Positions 1 through 10,594 of a stretch of 64,000 nt of DNA are shown piece after piece. The translations under genes were made by a program, and so were the position numbers. Below the pieces are notes generated by a model. It made no database searches. It was not told where the DNA came from and was given only the letters and a program-made list of their open reading frames with translations. Position 1 is the first letter of the stretch. Every line of letters begins with the position of its first letter. Source of the DNA: Diphasiastrum complanatum (taxonomy: Eukaryota > Streptophyta > Lycopodiopsida > Lycopodiales > Lycopodiaceae); assembly GCA_029204225.1 (NCBI GenBank), contig CM055104.1:27271253-27335252 (forward strand). The letters run 5' to 3'.

Positions 1-177
1 CTATTTGGCCATACATAGTGTCTACCTGTGATTGCTATTTTTTAACAAACCCTAAGTCATAAATGGTGAGATTCTAGGGTGCGTTTCTCATATTGACTCC
101 ATAGCCCAATTGTCGATAGGAGTTGGTTTGACCGTTTGATGCATCCAAAAGGGGAGTGTAGAGTCTATAGTATCTTC
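1..177. other. unassigned left edge
   Basis: No coding sequence or LTR terminus is recognisable. Positions 95-126 resemble the 5' half of a plant tRNA-Arg (16 identical bases, then a decayed stretch). The Athila-like LTR homology begins at about 178, so this part may be more of the same LTR that has diverged. Confidence 0.3.
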
Positions 178-715
178 TATCTTGCTTGTCTATCACTACT
201 CGGAGTGTGCCTTATCACATTTTGGCTCTACGGTATTTGAGAAAGACTCCAGCTCATGGCTTTCTAGATCTTCGTGACTCCAAACTTGTGAAACTTTATA
301 CTATCCTCATGATCTAATTGCAGACCATATCACCATCAGTAACAAATATTCCTGAAGCCTATGCAAATGGTTTAGATGAAGATTAGGCGCTCATTCAAAA
401 TCTAACCCTGTTTTACCTCACTCGTTAAGTGAATTTCAGCTTATATATGAGTCACGCTTGTACGTCTCATCGGTATCTCAAAAGCTAGAGCTTACACGCA
501 TGATCTCTTGTCCATTTCAAAGTTCCTTAGGCTATCTGAAAATTGTCGGTAGACCGTTAGGAATTTGCCTTGCCGATTGCCGATGATAGTGCTCGTGATC
601 ATGAATGGCCTTATTTTTTACTCCATACCCGATGGAGCTTGAGCTGTAATTGTGGTATAGACCGACTTCCATTAGAATTTCCTTAGATTGGTAGTCTATT
701 TGGGGGACGTTTTAT
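178..715 (+). mobile_element. Athila/Tat-like LTR fragment, sense orientation
   Basis: This stretch matches the reverse complement of about 41081-41620 with scattered substitutions and small indels, for example the shared block around 290-440 and the shared TATA-like CTTATATATGAGTC at 438-455. The partner copy is followed by an Asp-tRNA-like primer site and a gypsy gag, which identifies this sequence as LTR. Here homology stops at about 715, a few bases before the LTR end, and the next recognisable sequence is copia integrase. The fragment was therefore joined to an unrelated element by insertion or rearrangement. Its left end is not defined. Confidence 0.6.
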
Positions 716-727
716 AATCCTTCAATT

Positions 728-1345
728 GATGATCATTCTAGATATGGTTGGATTTACCTCTTATCTTGTAAATCTTTGGTGTTTGATTCATTTGTAAAGT
801 TCAAAACTCTAGTAGAAAGTCAACTTAGTACCAAGATCAAGGTATTAAGAAGTGATAATGGAGGAGAATATATCTCCAATAAGTTGATAGAGTTTTGTAG
901 TTCTAATGGCATTAAGAGGGAGTTATCATGTCCATATACCCCTTAACAAAATGGAGTGGCTGAGAGAAAATAGATCTCTTTGTAAGTGTGCTAAAGCCTT
1001 AAGGCTAGATGCTTCGCTACCAAAACCATTTTGGGGTGAGGAAATCACATGTGCTAACTTCTTATGCAATAGATTGCCCAACCAAGCCATTGGAGGAATC
1101 ACACCATATGAAGCTCTATTTGGAGAAAAGCCAAATCTCAAGGATCTAAAGATATTTGGATCCACTTGCTATGTACACCAATCCTTGGATACAAGGAAGA
1201 AGGATGATGCAATTTCCATCAAAGGCATCTTTGTGGGATATAGTGAAAATAGCGAAGATTATAGAATCTTAAATCCCATCACTAAAAAAGTCATAGTGAG
1301 TAGGGATGTTATCTTTTATAAAGGACATGCTTGTAAAGAAGATGA
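728..1345 (+). pseudogene. Ty1/copia integrase remnant
   Basis: Frame 2 from 728 gives an integrase core (YGWIYLLSCKS, then KVLRSDNGGEYISN with the second catalytic Asp, then NGVAERK). The frame is broken by TAA at about 944 and TAG at 971, and a shift of one or two bases near 970 moves the reading to frame 3, which continues ENRSL...LPKPFWGEEITCANFLCNR and FGSTCYVH, the copia integrase C-terminal region. The first catalytic Asp region is absent because the sequence starts at the junction with the Athila-like LTR. Copia integrase joins element cDNA to the chromosome. This copy cannot be expressed as one protein. Reverse transcriptase follows at 1612, which fixes the superfamily as copia. Confidence 0.85.
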
Positions 1346-2600
1346 TAATGCTACTAATCATCTTGATGTCAAAGACCATTCTAGGATGGAGGAAGAGCTT
1401 CAAAGGGATCAAGAGCTTGAGGATCCACCTCAAGATCCAAGGACTCCAAGAAGATCCACAAGAGAAAGGGTTGAGCCATTGAGGCTCACTTATGATGGAA
1501 AAGGTGATAAAAAAGAAGGCATTTTATCTTTTACTTCATACACTTTTCTTACTTCAATGCTTGATGAACCAACTTGCTATGGAGATTCTTGTAAAACAAA
1601 AATTTGGATGAATGCTATGCAAGTGGAGTATGATGCTCATACTTGGGATTTTGTTGATTGTCCTCAAGGGAAAAAAACCACTTGATTGCAAGTGGGTGTA
1701 TAGATTGGAATATAATCAAGATGGATCAATAAATAAGTATAAAGCTAGGCTTGTAGAAAAAGGTTTCTTGCAAACCAAGGTAATTAATTTTGATGAAACT
1801 TTTGCTCTTGTGATTAAGCTAGTTACAATAAAATTGATCATTAGGCTTGCTACTACTTTCAATTGGGAGCTATTTCAACTTGATGTTACAAATGCGTTCC
1901 TCAATGGCCACTTGGAGGAAGAGATCTACATGAGGCAACCCGAGGGGTTCATCAAGGAGGAGCATGAAAAAAAAGTGTGTTTTTTGAAGAAGAGTCTCTA
2001 TGGACGCAAGCACCTAGAGCATGATACTCTAGGCTAAACTCTTTTTTTATCTCCATCAACTTTGTTTTAAGTTCTTATGATCCATCATTGTACATAAGAT
2101 TTCATGATGGAAAGATCATTATCCTTGTATTGTATGTTGATGACATTATTTCAAGTGGGAATGATCTAGATGGAATAAGAGAGTTTAAAATGGTAATTCT
2201 CGGCCTATTGAGCTTCATTCTAGGAATAGAAGTCATAAGAGGATTGGATTTTAGCTTCATTTGTCAATCTAAGTATGCTACATCCATCTTAGATGGATTT
2301 GGAATGAAGAATTGTGAAGGCATCAAGACTCCAATGGAGCAGCATGTAAAAGCATCTATTTATGGCGATGAAGCATCCTTTGAGGACATCACCCTAAATA
2401 GAAGGCTTATAGGGGCTCCTTGATATATTTGACTATAACTAGACCTGATCTTAGTTATAGTGCTCAAAATCAAGCCAATTCTTGCAAAGTCCTTTGGTAT
2501 CACATTGGAAAATGGCCAAAAGTGTTCTTAGAACTAAGAATTTTGGCATATTGTATAGAGGGACTAATCTTGGCTTAAGAGTGCATGATGATCTAAGACA
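1346..2600 (+). pseudogene. Ty1/copia reverse transcriptase and RNase H remnant
   Basis: After an acidic spacer with SRMEEELQRD and RTPRRSTRER, the frame shifts near 1670 into the reverse transcriptase (PLDCKWVYRLEYNQDG, FQLDVTNAFLNGHLEEEIYM with motif-A Asp, SLYGRKH). Another shift at about 2030-2090 leads to the catalytic LVLYVDDIISSGND at about 2127-2165 and then SKYATSILDGFGMKNC. A stop near 2423 precedes traces of LTITRPDLSYS. Homology fades by about 2600. At least three frame changes make this a dead copy. No 3' LTR or polypurine tract was found after it. Confidence 0.85.
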
Positions 2601-2680
2601 CCTCCAACACTACTACTCTATGTTTTGGTTTATCGGTTAGGTTATGTCAATTTCTTACTTTCATGCAATTACTTCAAATT

Positions 2681-2746
2681 CCATGTGTCTGAGTAGAAGC
2701 TCTATTTGGAGTGAGCGTGTCTTCTTGATAAACCACTAGTAATTTT
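2681..2746 (+). repeat. short dispersed repeat, partner 19495-19560 inverted
   Basis: About 65 bp (CATGTGTCTGAG...GTCTTCTTGATAAACCACT) recurs as the reverse complement at 19495-19560 with about 85-90% identity by eye. It lies shortly after the copia RNase H trace, so it may belong to a copia LTR, but neither copy has defined LTR ends. Confidence 0.55.
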
Positions 2747-2864
2747 GACTTTGTGCAAAGTTATTCTTGTCCGAAATTATAATCATTCATAATATCTCTG
2801 ATCCTTAGTTTAGAATGATCATACTATAGCTATTGTGAAGCCTTTTTAATATTCTTCTTTTCTT

Positions 2865-3091
2865 TCTATCTATGATTGATATTCAGCTGCAGATATCTAT
2901 AATAGACTATGTTTGCTATATGATAGAAGATTTTTGGATAGAAGGTTCTGAATTACTCCTTACTGGTTGTCTTCTCATTTGTAATTTGTTATAAAAAGAA
3001 ACTACATGATGACCTTTGTTTATGTGTTTTCCAGTATTATGATGCATAATGCAAGTCGTTAATGTACTTCATTTGAGTAAATTTATTGCAA
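2865..3091 (+). repeat. direct repeat unit A (230 bp)
   Basis: This unit repeats at 3356-3582 with about 93% identity by eye, offset 491 bp. Shared landmarks are the strings GAAGATTTTTGGATAGAAGG, TTGTAATTTGTTATAAAAA and GCATAATGCAAGT. A much more diverged partial copy lies at about 3239-3310. The unit has no coding potential and no LTR or TIR ends that I can see. Confidence 0.75.
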
Positions 3092-3355
3092 TATTCTTTT
3101 TATATGGACCATGCCGATGATATTTACATATGTTACTCTATAGCCCATACATCATGTTGTCATGTTTTTGAGTAACGTGATTTCAAAGTTAAAATATGAC
3201 ATATGTTTGCCAAGGCAAAAAACTTTTTGTCGGTCTTTTTAGATTGATTTTTAACTACAGATTTCTGAATAAGACCAAATGTGCTATGTGGTAGACGACT
3301 TTTGAATAGCAAGTCAAAAAATGACTTGTGTTTGCCTTGACAAAAGTCTTCTTTT

Positions 3356-3582
3356 TGTCTATGACTGATATTCAGTTGCAGATGTCTATAATAGACTATT
3401 TTGCTTTGTGATAGAAGATTTTTGGATAGAAGGTTCTGAATTAGTCCTTATTGGTTGTCTTCTCATTTGTAATTTGTTATAAAAAAGAACTGCATAATGA
3501 CCTTTGTTTATGTGTTTTACAGTATTATGACGCATAATGCAAGTGGTTAATGTACTTCATTTGAGCAAATTTATTGCAGTTT
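3356..3582 (+). repeat. direct repeat unit B (230 bp)
   Basis: This is the second copy of the unit at 2865-3091. The interval between the two copies holds the degenerate partial copy at 3239-3310, so the array looks like an old local duplication, not two independent insertions. Confidence 0.75.
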
Positions 3583-5242
3583 TTGGAATGAACTACTTCC
3601 TTCTCTTATAGCTCATTCCACATTACTTTTTATTCTACTTCATGTTTCATGGGCATTAAGGAACAATGGTATGAAGTCCTTAATTAAAAAAACTCAAACT
3701 GCTATCTCGAGTAAACTGCAAACTTATAATGGTTAAAATTAAAAAGATTTTGGAAAGCGGGTAAGAGATGAGACTTGCCCATTGTAAACACTTATGATGC
3801 TCTTAGAAGATATTGTAATCTACAGATCACCTTTTAAATATGGCAAGAAGTTAGAATATATGAGATGTATTAACTTATTGAAATATGTAGAGATTACCTT
3901 TTTCTACTTTGCTAACTAAGAAGACATTACATTGGTTACTGTTGTTTGACTCATGGACATATTAGCCCATTGAATTGAGGTTAAAATGTGCTCGAATGCC
4001 CATATCACTTGATTTGCATGTGATGTTGGACTTAATTTGAATACTCATGGAAATAAGTTGTGTATACTATAATTTCGTATGGTGATTATTGAATTTATGT
4101 CATACAAGATATATAATATTTCACCTTCTATTGAATTCATCACAAAATATTGATTTGAGTAGTGTTGCTTGATACATATGATGCTCTAAGGACTACAGCT
4201 CATCGATATGATGATAACATAAATAACATGAATGTTCTTACAACGCTTTACATATGGCGAAATGCATATCTTATTGTTATGACTATCGCTTATATGCAGT
4301 TTTTTGAAACAAACATTGTATGCTAATTAATAAAATTATTTAGGAAGCAAAATAAGTGATTATGTTGAGAGTCAATAAGGAATATATGTCGGGGGCAAGA
4401 GAACTTAGGCACATGTGCCCTTTTTGTAAGTGAAGTTGCTTAAGTGGATATTGCCACTTTAAAACACATAATAGATGACACAATACGTTATATGAAACTT
4501 CTTAAATTACGAGGGTTGAGCCATGGTCATATTTATATACTTATAAAATTGACTATGCACGGAGTATAACTAGTGGGACTTAAAAGGGATCGTTGGGTCC
4601 TAATGGTCTTTTTCTAGTTATTTTGTCATCTGGTAGTACTCTTCTAACATTTTTTGAGTACCTATGATGTTTGTCTATATTTTTATATTTTTATAGCTTT
4701 GATGGGCAAGTACATGTGTCCTGAAAAGGATTGGATAGAGTATGAGATGAATTTGAGTATAGTTGAGATGAGTGTGTAAATAGTTTGAAAAAGCTATCTT
4801 TATTTATACTTCTTACTTTGAATGTTATTTAAAATCCTTACTTTGCAGTTTTCCCCTTTCAGGAAGCCCATGGTCTAAAATGCACGGCGAAAGGCATTTT
4901 GCATTTTGCGCATTTTTGATTGGCAAACTTGCCACCTAAGTGACAGGGGGCGCTAGTAAAATTTTTTGACAAGTCAATATTATTGATTTTGGGCATTATC
5001 ATTTTACTCAAAAAGCTTCTTTTAGTTTACAATTGAAATTTGAGGCCATTTATGACAAGGCATGATTGAATTAATATATGCTTTAGAGAAGCAAGCAAGC
5101 TGGATGGAGTATTTAGCTATTGCATTTGGAAGTGTAAAATGAAGAGTATATTGATGGAGGGAAAACTCTAAGAAATTATTACAAGTGAAAAACATACGCC
5201 AACAACAATTCCAGCCAACAAATGCTCATATGAAAAAAGGGC

Positions 5243-6436
5243 TTAAAAGGCCTTATTATTTATCAACTTGTTAGTGCAACTGGATCCATCTCCAAGAACT
5301 ATGAATCTTGAGGGATCTGCACTTCTGAAATCAGACATGATTCGTCTTGATGTCACGAAGCGCGAGGTGGCTCCTGAATCCAGGATCACCTCGTGTGTGT
5401 CAGACGTTGATGCTGCACACACATCTTCAAAGATGTAGGCCGTCGAACAATTTTTGTTCGTTCTTTCTTCGCCCATCTTCGAGCTCTCGGACTCCTTGAC
5501 ATAGGAAGAACTATTATCGTTCTCCTGCCTATTCTATGCTGATTTGTTTCTTGGGTTCTGGCGACAAACCATGGCTGCATGACCCTTCTTATGGCAATGG
5601 ATATAGTCAATCTTGGGATTGAGCCGGCATGTATCTATTGTATGTCCGTCTCTTCTACATCTCGTGCAGGTCTTCTTGTCTGCATCTTGTCGTTTCGACC
5701 TCCCTTTGGTCTTCCAGTTGCTTTTGCTGGTCCCCTCTGCTTGCTAGTCGCGATCTTGCCTCTGATTCGACTCCCTCTTAGGCTTGAACTGTTTTTTTGA
5801 TTTTTTTATGTTGTCGTAGAGTGCCTGGTCAGAACCATCTTTGTGATCAAGATGCTCTCTAGCCTCGACTTCCTCTCAAATCTCGATAATTGCCTTTTTG
5901 AGGTTCATGGTAGGATCTTTTGCGAGCAGGGTTCGTGTCGTCTGGAAAGATCTGGGTAAGGCTCTCAACAGATATGTGAGCTGCTTCTCAGCTGATACTG
6001 CATTTTGTGCTCCTGAGTCGTGTAGTGATAGAAACAGATCCTTTATCTTTCTCATGAAAGAGGCGAGATCTTTTCCATCCCACTGCAGATTTGTCAACTA
6101 ATCTTCTAGCATCATAATCTGACTTCTTGATTTCGTTTGAAATCTTGTGAGTAGTGCATCCCAGATCTCCTTAGCTTTGGAGAGTGTAGCCAGGTCAAGT
6201 GTAAGGCTATCTTCGATGGAAGATGATAGCAAGGCTACTGCCTTGTCGTTTTTCTCCCTCCATTCGCGTAGCTCCTTGCCTGTTGTCGTAGGCATTTCTT
6301 CTATGCCATTCACCCAAGAGAAGAGTCCTTCGTCCTTGAGTATCAAAGATGTCTTAACTTTCCAGGCTAGAAAGTTAGATCCTGAAGAATTAAGTATAGT
6401 GCAGATCTTGTTCTGCATGCTGCTGATTGAAGCCAT
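5243..6436 (-). pseudogene. Ty1/copia Gag and protease N-terminus
   Basis: The minus-strand reading from ATG at 6436 gives a UBN2-type copia Gag (MASISSMQNKICTILN, FLAWKVKTSLILKDEGLF, WDALLTRFQTKSRSQ). One in-frame TAG at 6098-6100 interrupts it, then the frame resumes (LTNLQWDGKDLASFMRKI). Two nucleocapsid knuckles follow at about 5570-5690: CTRCRRDGHTIDTC is canonical CX2CX4HX4C, while the second has Tyr in place of the first Cys (YIHCHKKGHAAMVC). The protease starts with an intact LDSGAT site in the 5243-5476 frame. Coding ends at 5243, before integrase. Its own LTR and PBS lie immediately upstream at 6535-7188, so this is the 5' half of a reversed copia element that lost its pol. Confidence 0.88.
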
Positions 6437-6534
6437 TGCTTCTTGAAGTCTGTTTTCTTGTTGTTTGGTTGATTGTCTGAATGCTTGGCCTCCTGGATCT
6501 GCTAGCTTCTCGGCTATTTCAGAATATGACAGGG

Positions 6535-6548
6535 TGGCTCTGATACCA
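6535..6548 (-). other. primer-binding site, initiator-Met tRNA
   Basis: The minus strand reads TGGTATCAGAGCCA, complementary to the 3' end of plant initiator-Met tRNA. One base separates it from the LTR end at 6550, and the gag ATG lies about 100 bp downstream. Confidence 0.88.
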
Positions 6549-6549
6549 C

Positions 6550-7188
6550 TGTAGAGAATCGTGCGTTGCTCCGATATGACTGATGAGAATCATCAGAAGA
6601 AAATTCACAAAACATTTGCGACTCTCTTTCGAGATTCAGATGGAGTTCAAATGCGTTCGCTGGGCACTGCTAGCTGAAACACTCCTACAATCCTCCAGAG
6701 AGTAGTCAGTTACTACTGATTTACGTCCATAAAATTAATACACCATTCGACTTCATTTCAACCAAGGCGCGAAATTCAAAGGAAACAAAATAACTCAGAC
6801 ATGTGAAAGATAAACAACATAAGAATTCGACATCCAAGATCAGACACAATTAGAAAAATAATCTATAATGATTTTCTCTGATTTCTTCAGGGCACTGCAT
6901 GCGAATCCATGCAGTGCGTTGATGTGAGAGAAGCACGGTTCTCTCACGAGTAGTAGTCTTGCTTCACTAGCGGACAATTGGATCTTCTGATCCTAGACAG
7001 AATTATCTTCTTGCACGCAGGCGGAGCTTCTGTCTGCGTTCGTCTTGATTGCATGGTAGCATCAAACTTCTTCAGTGTCTCTACTCTTAGTTACACACTA
7101 TGTATTATGTTCTGATATATGACAAGTATTATCCAGTAAGTACGGTCTCTCTATGTAAACCTAAGATTAGAGTGATTATACATCTACA
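6550..7188 (-). mobile_element. copia 5' LTR (639 bp)
   Basis: The plus strand begins TGTAGAGA at 6550 and ends CATCTACA at 7188, giving TG...CA termini with a 6-bp inverted repeat (TGTAGA/TCTACA). The 3' LTR end abuts the PBS by one base, so the left end is firm. The right end rests on the terminal inverted repeat alone. No second copy of this LTR is in the window, which agrees with truncation of the element after protease. Confidence 0.7.
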
Positions 7189-7600
7189 ACTAATCAGGGA
7201 ATTACAAGAGTGGCAGATTAGCGATGACCTAGGAAGTATCTGTTGACGTCATGCCATCAGGTCAGATCTCTGTACTTCTGGGTACTTGCGTGATCTCTGG
7301 TGGTACTCCTTGGAGCGTGAGGACAGAACAGGTTTCGTTTCCACCGTTGGTTTCGCTTACCTCGTCTGCCTTTCTCTCTTGCTGGACCGCAAAGGAATCT
7401 CGTTCGTAGATCCTTCGTGTTCGTGAACCGTTCATCTTCGTCTCATTTGACTTTCGTGTTCACAAAACTCTTCGTGTTTCGTGTCTCCAGATGTGCGAGT
7501 TCGCGAACATCTTCGTCAAGTGAAGGACTGAAAGCTAGCAAGGCTTTGTAATCAGAAACACTTTGTTTCTTCAATTTGGAGACTTGAAAACAAATTCCTT
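7189..7600. other. unassigned stretch between two copia elements
   Basis: The sequence contains many TCTTCGT/TTCGTG strings but no recognisable domain on either strand. It separates the reversed copia LTR from the acidic spacer of the following plus-strand copia remnant. Confidence 0.3.
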
Positions 7601-7632
7601 GAGATTCTTGAAGAAGATCATGGTTTGGATCC

Positions 7633-8478
7633 ATGTTTTCATCATCAACACCAAGAAGTAGTGAGCATGATGAAGAAAAAGACATCAAGGAGGAACCCGA
7701 GAAGGAGCACTTGTCTCAAGGCAAAAGAGACTTGAATCTACATCAATATGAAGATTTGGGTGAAGAGAAAAGAGCAGCAAGGAAGTTTATCCATATTTCC
7801 CTTTACTCATCTTATTGTGTTTGATAAAAAACATGTCATGTATTTGACAATGGCTTTGATGATGCTAGTATGAATATTGTTTTCAATCCTATATCTTATA
7901 ATGATGAAAAAGATGTATTCAAAGACCTCATCTTATGATCTATTAACTCTTGAATTTCTAAGAAATGAAGACCTTCATTGGAAGGATGCCAAGTTGAAGT
8001 TCAATGTTTTGGTGGATAAAGTCAAGATTGTGATATCTCAAGCTTTGGTTGTATGTGCTTCATACAAAGGTTGGATCTTATGGAAATCTGCTATTTTTCA
8101 TGTTTCTTTTGAGGAGGATACTCATGTTTTGCAGCCCAAGGTGTTCGTTCAACAACCTACCAAAGACAAAGCTTGGATCTTGAAGACAACCTTTATGGAA
8201 CTCTCACTACATTTGACAACTTGGAGGTCAAATTATGTTCTTATTGTAATGAGTGATCATACTCACTACGTACATCAAGAACCTGTTAATTATGTTGTTT
8301 TTTGCATGTAATTATTATTGATCCAGGATAGTCTCATTAAGCTAAATTGTGAGGAGTGTTAAAGTGTTGCAAATCTTCTCACCAAGCCTCTACTCAAGAA
8401 TGTGTATATGAAGATGAGGTCAAACCTTGGCCTAATTTTGAAGTCTATGTTGATAGAAACATAAATTTTAAGGAGGAG
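7633..8478 (+). pseudogene. diverged Ty1/copia RT to RNase H remnant
   Basis: Positions 7633-7824 encode an acidic, charged stretch (SSTPRSSEHDEEKDI, EEKRAARKF) like the linker between copia integrase and RT. The 144-codon frame at 7877-8311 carries a degenerate RT pattern (CASYKGW, EED...LQPKVFVQQ, KDKAWILK) in the order of copia EEDIYM...QPxGFV...DKVWKLKK. Motif C is not readable. At 8360-8470 the RNase H tail reads ANLLTKPLLKN...MRSNLGL and is followed by a polypurine tract and an LTR. Assignment of the middle part is by pattern only and the copy is old. Confidence 0.6.
8469..8478 (+). other. copia polypurine tract
   Basis: TAAGGAGGAG sits directly before the TG of the LTR at 8479 and just after the RNase H tail. 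This is the expected place for priming plus-strand DNA synthesis. The same GAGGAG-TGTGA junction occurs on the minus strand at 63263-63274. Confidence 0.75.
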
Positions 8479-9207
8479 TGTGAAGATTATTAAAATATTA
8501 TCTTCCTATCTCGAGTTTGGCGCCATGTCCATGGTGATTTCCACTAAATTTCATGTTGTACATAAAAGGAATGTGAATTAGCACATATCCTTCTAGTATA
8601 GCTCGGATTTGAGTTAGATAGGTTCAATTTTGATGACATGCAGTAGTTTAGATAACATGCAAAGTCATACTGTATGCATGCAAGCCACATGCAATCAGTG
8701 CATGCAACATGCAAAGTAGTTTTTGTGATCTATACATGTCTAGGCAGTTTTATGAGTTGACATGTAGTACACGCAACATCCATGCATGCAGTTACACATG
8801 TGGATCTCTGGTAGGTGAATTAGTTCAGTTAAGTGGACTTTCCATCCAACTCCACTGTAGGAATTCGAGTCTCTCTCATGTAGGGAAAGTTGGGCATGTT
8901 TTGCCATATTGTGAATATTGAGATTTTGGCGTTTTGGACTCATTCTCTCTCTACTCGAGTTTTCTATGCTTGATTTTCTATCTCTACCCAAGAGAAGCCT
9001 GTTTTTCCCATACTGAGCACTTAGAACTATTTTTGACATTCATTTCTCATAGTGAGGAGTTAGATGTTTTCATCAGATGTATGCCATTGTGCTCTTGCCT
9101 TAGATTTTTCAAGCATACTGCTCTTTGATCAATCTTGTGCAATCACAACACCTCAGTAAGATCCTGTAGGGTGTGTGGTGAAGTTCACACGTGCTAAAAG
9201 CTTCACA
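8479..9207 (+). mobile_element. copia 3' LTR, 729 bp
   Basis: The start is fixed by the polypurine tract. The end is set at the CTTCACA of 9201-9207, which gives perfect 7-bp inverted termini TGTGAAG/CTTCACA. A competing TTCACA lies at 9184-9189, so the end is not certain. The LTR contains a cluster of CATGCA motifs (8636-8793) and a late CTCTCTACTCGAG and CTCTACCCAAGAG stretch that resembles 32690-32740. Confidence 0.55.
8636..8793 (+). promoter_or_regulatory. cluster of CATGCA (RY) motifs in LTR
   Basis: ACATGCA, AACATGCA, TGCATGCA, ACATGCA, GTGCATGCA, ACATGCA and CCATGCATGCA occur within about 160 bp. CATGCA/TGCATG is the RY element bound by plant B3-domain factors of the ABI3/FUS3/LEC2 group. 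Function here is inferred from motif density only. Confidence 0.4.
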
Positions 9208-9670
9208 CCCAGGTGGCGTAAGCATGAAGGGTGAGGCCCATGTTAATGTCAGAAGTGAAAAGTGCCAAGAACAAACCCATTGCCTCTAAAAGTGGGCCAG
9301 CAGTCTGAAGCCACGGTTGAATCAGAGTATTAGAAGGTAAGGGTCAAATCTAGGTGGCGGAGGGTATCTTGCTCTGGATCACCTGCTTGGTGCCAGAGTC
9401 TTCAAAAGATGAGGAGGCCATGTTAGCAGTGATAGTTAAAGTGTGAAAAAGTAGGAAAAATGGTGGAAAAGGTAAAAAGAGACGGAAACGACAAAAACTG
9501 TGAATAACGAGTGTCAGATGGTAAGAACTGTAGTTTAGAGCGCAGATTTGGGTTAAGAATGTGCAGATGATAGCTTGTATATATTTTGGTCGCAATCAGA
9601 GAACTTGGAAATTTCAGTGAAAATTTGAACAGAGCTTCGCCAGCAAAGGTGACAAATGACTCAAATTCAG

Positions 9671-9682
9671 CCCTTATATAGC
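9671..9682 (-). promoter_or_regulatory. TATA box candidate
   Basis: The minus strand reads CGCTATATAAGG. About 250 bp downstream, AACATGGCC at about 9420-9428 provides an A at -3 and G at +4 around a start codon for a short frame. The start-codon context supports a transcribed unit, though the frame stops after 23 codons. Confidence 0.4.
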
Positions 9683-10403
9683 GGAATTTAGAGTGCATAT
9701 TAGGTGAAATCCAATTTTCCTTGTTCAGTTCCACCCAAATTTTGGCAGGGACCTTCTTTACAGAATTATAAGACCTCAGAGAAATCTGCGAGAGTTCAGA
9801 AGGTGATTTGACTACCCTGCAAAGGTTCTGCGAGGGTTCAGATTGTCTACAAGGGTTCAACTCTCACAGGAGGTGATCTCTTGCACAACATATTCCTACG
9901 GTTGGATTTTCAAGATTAGACCATGTAGACAGACTAATTTCACTGTTCTGATTTCATTTATGCACTTTGTGAAGGTTGGTATGATGATCTTGATGCTCTG
10001 CGAAGGTTCTGAAAATTCAACTTCTACGAACCCTTGCACACACTAAAAAATGATGATTTTTCCATCAGTAACTCTCGCAAAGATTTTCATGGATGCATCT
10101 AGGTCAGATCTAGTGGTTGTCCAAGTTTCAAGAGCTATCGCCCAGGGGATCTCCAAAAATCATGAAAAAAGTGCTGTTTTAGAGTGTTTTTTGATGAGAT
10201 CTTGAGATTCTCTGATTGCTTTTGCAAACTGGTAATCAGCTTCATCCATGCTAGATCTAATTGTTGGTAGTTCTCTAGAAGTTCTGATGGATATTTGGTA
10301 GCAGATCCATCAGTTTTGGGTGAAATCTGTCCTTAATTTGCCATAGTTACTGAGATTGAGGTTTCTGATTTGCAGATTGGGGGACTTATTGGTGTAATCT
10401 GAT

Positions 10404-10530
10404 GATCTGCTTCCCTCTTGATCTGATTTGGATCTAGATCCCTCTTGGATCTTGATGGATTTTCCTGATCTTACCAGATCTGGCTGAATCTTGATGGATC
10501 TAGCTTGATTTGGCTTGATCTTCCTAGATC
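10404..10530. repeat. GATC-dense block
   Basis: Ten GATC tetramers occur in 127 bp, mostly within GATCTAG or TTGATGGATC contexts, where about 0.5 would be expected by chance. It lies just after the end of the gypsy integrase on its 3' side. A weaker cluster of seven occurs at 15007-15110 in the leader of another element. Confidence 0.6.
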
Positions 10531-10594
10531 TAGTTGTGATGGCCTAGAAGAATAGCTTTTTGTCACATGCCACCACCAACCTGGATCTATCTCA

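Larger units (their letters stand above)
2601..5240. other. AT-rich spacer without recognised genes
   Basis: No ORF has family-like features. The region contains a short inverted dispersed match (2681-2746), a 230-bp direct duplication (2865-3091 and 3356-3582) with a degenerate third copy between, and otherwise unrecognised AT-rich DNA. A weak cysteine-pair ORF trace near 4390-4530 was considered as a transposase finger but not supported. Confidence 0.5.
9208..10594 (-). mobile_element. candidate gypsy 3' LTR and 3' region
   Basis: This stretch lies downstream of the reversed gypsy integrase and has no pol homology. On the minus strand a TATA box (GCTATATAAGGG) at 9671-9682 is followed by a pyrimidine-rich leader and, at 9423, ATG in good context opening a 23-codon frame that ends at 9350. 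A GATC-rich block occurs at 10404-10530. The arrangement fits U3-R-U5 of a gypsy LTR, cut at 9207 by the copia LTR. I could not find a matching second LTR, a clear TG start or a polypurine tract, so LTR identity is inferred. Confidence 0.35.

Noticed and set aside
4380-4540. possible BED or hAT-type zinc-finger trace (HMCPFCK)
   Set aside because: One CxxC with an immediate stop and no downstream His pair or transposase domain is not enough evidence.
7443-7688. 81-codon minus-strand ORF beside the copia LTR
   Set aside because: It overlaps the plus-strand copia acidic linker and has no motif of its own.
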